DNA from: DSCS01 sp035391585
GTDB taxonomy: Bacteria; Macinerneyibacteriota; Macinerneyibacteria; Macinerneyibacteriales; DSCS01
Direction: 5' to 3'
NCBI GenBank assembly: GCA_964574875.1
Contig: CAZNOX010000004.1
Span: 1-64,000, forward strand
Length of the DNA stretch: 64,000 nt
This document shows, piece by piece, positions 59,137 to 64,000 of this stretch; position 1 is the stretch's first letter; every line of letters begins with the position of its first letter. A program made the translations under genes and the position numbers. Under the pieces are notes generated by a model. It was not told where the DNA came from. It did no database searches and saw only the letters and a list, made by a program, of their open reading frames with translations.

Positions 59137-60498
59137 TCAGATCAGCGGGGTCAAGCGGTACCGGCTCAGAGTCTCCAGCCTCTCCCTGCGATGATCCACA
59201 AGGGGACGGAGATAGCCTTTTTTCGGAAGGCTCGGGCTGTGAAGGTCATGGGCCGGCAAGCCGGAAAGCTCGGGGATCCATGTCGTGATATAATCTCCCC
59301 GGGGGTCGAAGCGTTTTTGTTGAAGCCACGGGTTCATGATCCTGAAATAGGGGACCGCATCACAACCGGTGGAAGCCGCCCATTGCCAGTTTCCGTTATT
59401 GACACACGGATCATAGTCGGTAAGCTGTTCAGCAAAGTAATGCTCGCCCTCTCTCCAATGGATATGCAGGTCCTTGATGAGAAATGATGCAGCGGCCATC
59501 CGGACCCTGTTATGCATAAACCCGGTCTCATTGAGCTGACGCATACCCGCATCCACCAGGGGGAACCCCGTCTCACCCCGGCACCACTGTTCAAACCTCA
59601 CTCCCGGCTCCTCCCAGGGGATATCGTCATAACGCTTATGAAAACTTCCCTGGAAGACACGGGGAAAATGAAAGGCGATATGGGTGAAGAAATCGCGCCA
59701 CAGGAGTTCTGAGAGGAATGTCTCTGCATCACCCAGCTCTTCCATGGCTGTGTGCCAGGCTTCACGCACAGAAAGCGTACCGAAATTGAGATGAGCTGAA
59801 ATCCCTGATGTGGCTTCCCGGGCGGGAAAGTCCCTCAAAGTTGTGTAATCACCCCGGTCCAGAAATGTTCTGAACCTTTTCAACCCCCGCATCCGCCCTC
59901 CTTCGTTCAGGGAGTCTCCTTTCAGCTCCTGCAGACGATCCGGTGGAATGCTGCCGGCAGGAGAAGAAGAGGAGAACCGTCCCTCATGGCATGTCTGCGG
60001 CACAGAGACCTCAAGCTGAAAGGCTCTCTTTTTAAATGGGGTAAAGACACGGTAGGGCTCTCCGGAACGGGTCAGAAGGCTTCCCGGGGGAAAAAGGAGG
60101 TTCTGGTGAATCATATGGATCTCCGCCTGATGCTTCCGGCAGACGTCTGTCAGATCCTTTTCCCTTTCCCCGGCGACCGGGGTATAGTCCTTCTGGAAGA
60201 AGAGGGCTCTGATCCTGCTCTCCTTCAAAAGACGGTCCAGGACCTCTTCAGGACGTCCCCGGATGACGGCGAGCACTCCTCCCCTCCGGCTCAGCGCCTC
60301 TGAAAGCTCCTGCAGAGACTCCATCATAAATGAAAAGGCATGCCGGTTGAACCTGCTGTCACCCTCTCCCTGACGGGGATCCAGAATAAAGAGGGGAAGG
60401 ACCTCGTGGCATCGCATGAGCGCTTCATTCAAAGCCGGGTTATCGTCCAGCCTCAGGTCCCGGGTGAAGAGATAAGCTCCTTTTGTGATCTTTTCCAT
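59137..60498 (-). CDS. phrB: Deoxyribodipyrimidine photolyase (cryptochrome/photolyase family)
   Basis: A 453-residue FAD-binding protein that repairs pyrimidine dimers using blue light. The N-terminal antenna domain has GAYLFTRDLRLDDNPALNEA. The FAD domain has FLSELLWRDFFTHIAFHFPR near 235, GETGFPLVDAGMRQLNETGF near 300 and the family motif PCVNNGNWQWAASTGCDAVP near 360. Either class I CPD photolyase or a related cryptochrome is possible. The ATG has no ribosome site; a -10-like TATGCT ends 6 bases before it. It implies that the organism meets sunlight. Confidence 0.92.
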   Translation of the reverse strand: MEKITKGAYLFTRDLRLDDNPALNEALMRCHEVLPLFILDPRQGEGDSRFNRHAFSFMMESLQELSEALSRRGGVLAVIRGRPEEVLDRLLKESRIRALFFQKDYTPVAGEREKDLTDVCRKHQAEIHMIHQNLLFPPGSLLTRSGEPYRVFTPFKKRAFQLEVSVPQTCHEGRFSSSSPAGSIPPDRLQELKGDSLNEGGRMRGLKRFRTFLDRGDYTTLRDFPAREATSGISAHLNFGTLSVREAWHTAMEELGDAETFLSELLWRDFFTHIAFHFPRVFQGSFHKRYDDIPWEEPGVRFEQWCRGETGFPLVDAGMRQLNETGFMHNRVRMAAASFLIKDLHIHWREGEHYFAEQLTDYDPCVNNGNWQWAASTGCDAVPYFRIMNPWLQQKRFDPRGDYITTWIPELSGLPAHDLHSPSLPKKGYLRPLVDHRRERLETLSRYRLTPLI

Positions 60499-60596
60499 AA
60501 TGGAAGCATACCTGATTTTTCGCGTGGAGTGAAGAGTGTAAACAATTGGCCTTGCTCATGTGTCTCATAAAAAAAGTACTTTTGAAAGGAGTCTTT

Positions 60597-61589
60597 ATGG
60601 TTCGTCTTTTCTCTTTTCTGGCTCTCCTGGGCCTGACCGTTTCTCCGGCATCTCCCCTGTCCCTTTTGGATTCACCGCCCCCCTCCACTGAAGAGGCCCG
60701 TCTTCTCCTTCCGGGAATCCTGAGCACCGGGCTCTTTGAGCGCGATTTCACTCTTTCTCCCGAAGGAGATGAGATCTATTTTACGGTGATGGGACGTTCT
60801 TTGTCTGTTATCATGGTGACTCATCGCGTGAAGGGCAAATGGAGTGTTCCCGTGGCGGCTTCTTTTTCGGGAGAAAAGAAGTTTTTTGATGCGGAACCGT
60901 GTCTCTCTCCTGACGGAACAGCGATCTACTTTCTCTCCACACGTCCCCTTCCCGGAGACCCTTTTCATGAGGGATGGGGATATGAGAATATCTGGACTGC
61001 TCAACGGACATCAGAAGGATGGAGTGATCCCGTCCCCCTGGGGAAGACTGTCAATGACGGACATAATGTCTACTACCCCACTCTGACAAAGGAAGGAGTC
61101 CTCTATTATTCGGCTTCACCCCGCGGAGGAGAGAGAAAATCCGACTTGTTCAGGGCATTCCCCCAAGGAGCGGGATACGGCAAAGCGGAAAAACTCCCTG
61201 AGCCTCTGAATACACTTCCTCTTCAGTTCAACAGTGCTGTGGATCCCCGCGGGACTTATCTTCTCTTTATCTCCGCAGGCAGTGATCTGAATCATAATAC
61301 GGCAGACATCTGGGTCTCCTTTCGGAGAGAGGATGACCGATGGAGCAGACCCCAGAACCTGGGGCCCGCCGTCAATTTTCCCGGCGGCAGCGCTCAATCA
61401 GTCTCTGTGACCCCGGACGGCCGTTATATCGTCTTCGCCATGACTTACGCCGATCCGAACCTTCTTCCCGACGAAATCACATATGAGATTCTCCAGTCAG
61501 CATCCGATTCGCCGCAAAACGGCCTTTCCGATCTCTACTGGATCGATGCCGGCCTTCTGGACAAGCTCAAAGAAAACGCAGAGTGGTGA
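60597..61589 (+). CDS. Secreted PD40-repeat (TolB-like propeller) protein
   Basis: A 330-residue exported protein with a signal (VRLFSFLALLGLTVSPAS). Repeats of the PD40/WD40-like type follow: FTLSPEGDEIYFTVMG, PCLSPDGTAIYFLSTR, SAVDPRGTYLLFISAGSDLN and VSVTPDGRYIVFAMTYADPN, with xxDGxxxYFxS cores near blade starts. It probably forms a periplasmic beta-propeller that binds a protein or peptidoglycan. The start at 60597 is preceded by AAAGGAG. Function unknown. Confidence 0.87.
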   Translation: MVRLFSFLALLGLTVSPASPLSLLDSPPPSTEEARLLLPGILSTGLFERDFTLSPEGDEIYFTVMGRSLSVIMVTHRVKGKWSVPVAASFSGEKKFFDAEPCLSPDGTAIYFLSTRPLPGDPFHEGWGYENIWTAQRTSEGWSDPVPLGKTVNDGHNVYYPTLTKEGVLYYSASPRGGERKSDLFRAFPQGAGYGKAEKLPEPLNTLPLQFNSAVDPRGTYLLFISAGSDLNHNTADIWVSFRREDDRWSRPQNLGPAVNFPGGSAQSVSVTPDGRYIVFAMTYADPNLLPDEITYEILQSASDSPQNGLSDLYWIDAGLLDKLKENAEW

Positions 61590-61610
61590 CCGGTTCTCTT
61601 GCCGGGGAGA

Positions 61611-62039
61611 TCAGCCGATCTCCTCTTCGAGAAACGCGGTGACAAAAGCAATCACCCGGGGACAGACCTCTTCAAAGAGGCCTGATCTCCGGGCCTTCTG
61701 ATACTCATCCGGATCACTCATGTCAATGTTGAGAAGGCCGCTGCAGCGCAGAGTTCCGAAGCGCTTTTTTACGGCTTCTCCAAGAGACCTGACTTTTTCA
61801 TAACACAACTCTTTGTCATGGGCGAAATGAGCTCCCAAGACCATGACTCCCCCGGTAAAGGCTCCACAGGCCTCCTGGAGCCGCCCCATCCCTCCCCCGA
61901 ATCCCGCTCCCAGGGGAGCCAGGCTCTCAGGAGCCTGTCCCAGGGCTTCTGCCCAGGGAAGGATGACAGATTGACAGCAATTATAGGGGCCGTGAAACCG
62001 TTCCAGGGCCTCGTTCTGTTTTTTACTCTGTTTTTCCAT
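61611..62039 (-). CDS. C_GCAxxG_C_C family protein
   Basis: A 142-residue cysteine-rich cytoplasmic protein. HGPYNCCQSVILPWAEALG at the start, then the glycine-rich GAGFGGGMGRLQEACGAFTG near 45, and LRCSGLLNID and FEEVCPRVI near the C-terminus show the spaced cysteines of the C_GCAxxG_C_C family, thought to bind a redox metal centre or split heme. The first block has NCCQSV in place of the usual C-GCA. GGAGAAA precedes the ATG. Role unknown. Confidence 0.88.
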   Translation of the reverse strand: MEKQSKKQNEALERFHGPYNCCQSVILPWAEALGQAPESLAPLGAGFGGGMGRLQEACGAFTGGVMVLGAHFAHDKELCYEKVRSLGEAVKKRFGTLRCSGLLNIDMSDPDEYQKARRSGLFEEVCPRVIAFVTAFLEEEIG

Positions 62040-62142
62040 TTTTCTCCTTCGTTTTATCCATAAGGATGATGCCGAGGACCACCGCCGCTTCGATAAGAAA
62101 AAGAAGACGGGGAGGCATCAGGATGATCATTACTGCGCCCAT
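62023..62142 (-). CDS. Possible 39-residue membrane peptide
   Basis: A 39-codon frame, MGAVMIILMPPRLLFLIEAA followed by VVLGIILMDKTKEKNGKTE. It has one or two hydrophobic stretches and a charged tail. It fills the otherwise unexplained gap between two coupled genes and overlaps the next start by 17 bases. The ribosome site is poor (GGAAG far upstream), so translation is unproven. Confidence 0.35.
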   Translation of the reverse strand: MGAVMIILMPPRLLFLIEAAVVLGIILMDKTKEKNGKTE

Positions 62143-62160
62143 GTTTCTGCAGTCATCTTC

Positions 62161-62682
62161 CTACCATGTCTCCCAATGAAGGCGCTTTTCATCCCACTTG
62201 TCTTTGGGGAGGACTTTTTCGGCAGGATATCCGAGCGGGATGACATTGAGCGGAATGATCCTCTCCGGGAGAGAGAGGAGAGGACGGATGTCAGCGATAC
62301 GCTCCTGGTTGGGATAGAGGCCGGTCCACACGGCACCAAGCCCCAGGGCTTCAGCTGCGAGAAGGATATTTTCCGTAGCAGCCGAACAGTCCTGGACCCA
62401 GAACTTGTCGGCGATCCCGCGCTCATCCTTTCGGGGGTCTCCGCAGACAATGATCGCAGCAGAGGCCTCTCTGAGCATTGCAGCATTGGGAAGCCTGTCT
62501 GCCAGGGCCTCAAGGAGCCGGGTGTCTGTCACGGCGATAAATTCCCAGGGCTGGATATTGACAGCAGAGGGAGCACTCATTCCCGCCTGGACAAGAAGCT
62601 TCAGCTTGTCTTTATCGATGGCCTTCCCGCGCTGAAAATGGCGAACACTTTTTCTGCTGAAGATAAGATTCAGATCATCCAT
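62161..62682 (-). CDS. Nitroreductase family protein
   Basis: A 173-residue small FMN-dependent oxidoreductase. LIFSRKSVRHFQRGKAIDKD and LVQAGMSAPSAVNIQPWEFI bind FMN, DCSAATENILLAAEALGLGA near 110 and LSLPERIIPLNVIPLGYPAE near 140 are family marks. The ATG at 62682 has AAAGGAGACC upstream. It is 11 bases after the CaCA exchanger gene. Substrate unknown. Confidence 0.92.
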   Translation of the reverse strand: MDDLNLIFSRKSVRHFQRGKAIDKDKLKLLVQAGMSAPSAVNIQPWEFIAVTDTRLLEALADRLPNAAMLREASAAIIVCGDPRKDERGIADKFWVQDCSAATENILLAAEALGLGAVWTGLYPNQERIADIRPLLSLPERIIPLNVIPLGYPAEKVLPKDKWDEKRLHWETW

Positions 62683-62693
62683 AAGGTCTCCTT

Positions 62694-63641
62694 TCATTTC
62701 GGCCATAGAAAGGCCACATAAGCGGCATAAAGTGCTAAAAGAAGCCCTCCTTCCAGGCGGCTGAGCCTGAACCCGCTTTTGAAAAAGGGAAAAGCCAGAC
62801 AGGAGGCCAGGCCAAAAACCCCCAGATCGGCCCAGGTGATCCCGCTGGCTGTCAGAGGCCGGACAGCCCCTGCCCCCCCGAGGACAGCAAGAGTATTGAA
62901 AATATTGGATCCGATGATATTCCCCACGGAAATGTCCGGTTCTTTTTTCAATGCGGCGACAAGAGAAGTCGCCAGCTCAGGAAGGCTTGTCCCCGCGGCC
63001 ACGATGGTGAGCCCGATCACAGCTTCGCTCACACCGAAGAGCCGCGCCAAAGTGATGCTTCCCGCCACCAGGAGATGCGCTCCGGCAGCAAGGAGCCCCA
63101 GCCCGCCTCCGATCAGAAGGATAAAGAGGAGAGGGGACCCCGCTGACGGAACGAGATAGTCCCGGAACTCATCGTTGAGGATCTTCTCCTTTTTTTTCAG
63201 TGCGGGTTGAAGCGTCCATCCTGTATAAAGAAAAAAGAGAGCAAGAAAAGCGAGACTTTCACCAGGAGAGAAGACACCATCGATACAAAAGAGGATCATA
63301 AGAAATGCTGAGGCGATCATGGCCGGAACATCACGCCGGACCAATCCTGACTGGACGCGAAGAGGCTGTATCAGTGACGCCAGGCCGAGGATGACACAGA
63401 GATTGAAGATGTTGGATCCCAGGACATTCCCCAGGGAGATGGCGCTGTTCCCCGAGAATGATGCTTTCAGGCTCACGATCATCTCAGGCATACTGGTCCC
63501 GAAAGCAACGATGGTCAATCCCACGATGAGCGGTGCCACTCCCAGCCGGAGAGCCAGCTTTGAACTCCCTTTCACCAGGAGGTCCGCCCCGAAATAAAGA
63601 AAGACAAGTGAACCGGCAATAAGACTTAAAGAAGAGACCAT
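62694..63641 (-). CDS. Calcium/sodium antiporter (CaCA family, YrbG-like)
   Basis: A 315-residue polytopic membrane exchanger with about ten helices and two inverted repeats. The alpha-repeat motifs are GLTIVAFGTSMPEMIVSL near residue 42 with NVLGSNIFNLCVILG near 72, and GLTIVAAGTSLPELATSL near 202 with NIIGSNIFNTLAVLG near 232. It should exchange Ca2+ for Na+ or H+. The start at 63641 is supported by GAGGAGG 9 bases upstream; a longer frame is less likely. Confidence 0.93.
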   Translation of the reverse strand: MVSSLSLIAGSLVFLYFGADLLVKGSSKLALRLGVAPLIVGLTIVAFGTSMPEMIVSLKASFSGNSAISLGNVLGSNIFNLCVILGLASLIQPLRVQSGLVRRDVPAMIASAFLMILFCIDGVFSPGESLAFLALFFLYTGWTLQPALKKKEKILNDEFRDYLVPSAGSPLLFILLIGGGLGLLAAGAHLLVAGSITLARLFGVSEAVIGLTIVAAGTSLPELATSLVAALKKEPDISVGNIIGSNIFNTLAVLGGAGAVRPLTASGITWADLGVFGLASCLAFPFFKSGFRLSRLEGGLLLALYAAYVAFLWPK

Positions 63642-63799
63642 CGCTCTCAACCTCCTCTTCTCTCTTTTATGAAGATAAGTCATCCCGGACATCTGTCAAG
63701 TCTTCTCTTGGGCCGTTCATCTCTTCATACGGCCGTCCTGTCACTTCCTCCTTGTCCTCCTCCCTGTCACATCCTACTCTGAGGGAAAAAGGAGGAGCT

Positions 63800-64000
63800 G
63801 TGCATGTGATCCTGCTCATTATCACGGGCCTTTCTCTCTTTTCCGGATGCGCATTGGATGAAGAGGCTCTTGACGACGATTTCACCCCGCTCTCCCTGCA
63901 CCGCCTGAAGACAGGAGAGTGGAATGTTCCGGCTTCGCGCCTTCTTCTTGCCCAATTCGAGGGAAGGGTCTACGGGCTGGATATCGTCACCGGGAAAGTC
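63800..64000 (+). CDS. N-terminal part of a predicted lipoprotein (cut by window end)
   Basis: Only the first 67 codons are visible. A GTG start follows AAAGGAGG, and the protein opens MHVILLIITGLSLFSGCALD. The lipobox FSGC predicts lipidation. The sequence then reads ALDEEALDDDFTPLSLHRL and continues past the end with strand-like segments (LLLAQFEGRVYGLDIVTGK). No family can be assigned. A second GTG two codons later is possible. Confidence 0.7.
   Translation, partial: MHVILLIITGLSLFSGCALDEEALDDDFTPLSLHRLKTGEWNVPASRLLLAQFEGRVYGLDIVTGKV

Noticed and set aside
1..64000. Insertion sequences, prophage, tRNA or rRNA genes
   Set aside because: No transposase, integrase, terminal repeats, tRNA cloverleaf or rRNA motif was recognised by eye; a tRNA search program was not available.

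Overview
The window looks like chromosomal core DNA of a diderm (double-membrane) bacterium, most likely a spirochaete of the Spirochaetia. The reasons are many small lipoproteins with short, spirochaete-style lipoboxes, an outer-membrane-type protein, an RsbV/RsbW/RsbU partner-switching set, a parvulin lipoprotein, very large TPR proteins, and densely overlapping genes. This assignment is an inference from gene content; no rRNA is present to confirm it. GC is moderately high, so many open antisense frames are shadows. I see no tRNA, rRNA, insertion sequence, prophage or complete CRISPR array.

Layout. 15-1422 (+): D-Ala-D-Ala ligase and TrmL. 1478-3014 (-): two lipoproteins and a Rossmann-fold LOG/TIGR00725-like protein. 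3070-6008 (+): a TPP-riboswitch-controlled thiamine salvage operon, thiW-thiD-thiM-thiE. 6005-9590 (-): two lipoproteins, a nucleoside-recognition membrane protein and GltX. 9810-10424 (+): a GNAT acetyltransferase.

10427-27038 (-): one very long co-directional block. In transcription order it runs TPR protein, prfB, mntP, a secreted propeller-like protein, tsaE, tsaB, rimI, a 109-residue protein, a membrane-anchored propeller-like protein, an AMMECR1-type protein, a degenerate valyl-tRNA-synthetase-like protein, RsbU-, RsbW- and RsbV-type regulators, an acyl-CoA synthetase and mfd. It ends in three tiny ORFs and a lone type I-C-like CRISPR repeat. Translation (prfB, t6A synthesis, rimI, the pseudo-synthetase), stress signalling and repair are thus linked in one transcript-like unit.

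27186-27920 (+): a LytTR regulator with a broken receiver domain. 27909-38995 (-): a GH13_18 phosphorylase, dihydropteroate synthase, a 47-residue CXXC membrane protein, a membrane 4Fe-4S protein, a 1140-residue TPR protein, a SNF2 helicase and a Memo-type protein. 39071-42119 (+): sfsA, an aldo/keto reductase and a parvulin lipoprotein, closed by a strong hairpin. 42142-44997 (-): a Fur/Zur regulator with znuA, znuC and znuB, and a palindromic operator at the promoter.

45105-51974 (+): a nitrilase-family hydrolase, a GAF/HD-GYP protein, a site-2 protease, an unknown protein, a lytic transglycosylase lipoprotein and a PatB/MalY-type lyase. 51971-52324 (-): a small unknown. 52433-55309 (+): a DUF47/PhoU-like protein with a PiT phosphate transporter, then trmB and ppnP. 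55350-56054 (-) encodes a barrel-like protein, and 56195-56971 (+) a nitroreductase. 56968-60498 (-): photolyase, DUF486 protein, GNAT and glutaminase. 60597-61589 (+): a secreted PD40-repeat protein. 61611-63641 (-): a CaCA exchanger, a nitroreductase, a possible 39-residue membrane peptide and a C_GCAxxG_C_C protein. 63800 onward (+): a truncated lipoprotein.

The points most worth following up are the pseudo-ValRS (17601-19814), the tiny coupled ORFs beside an orphan CRISPR-like repeat (10424-10733), the CXXC/Fe-S membrane pair missed by ordinary ORF cut-offs (35028-36015), and a group of promoters placed so that the mRNA would begin at the start codon (38995, 39071, 45105, perhaps 60498).
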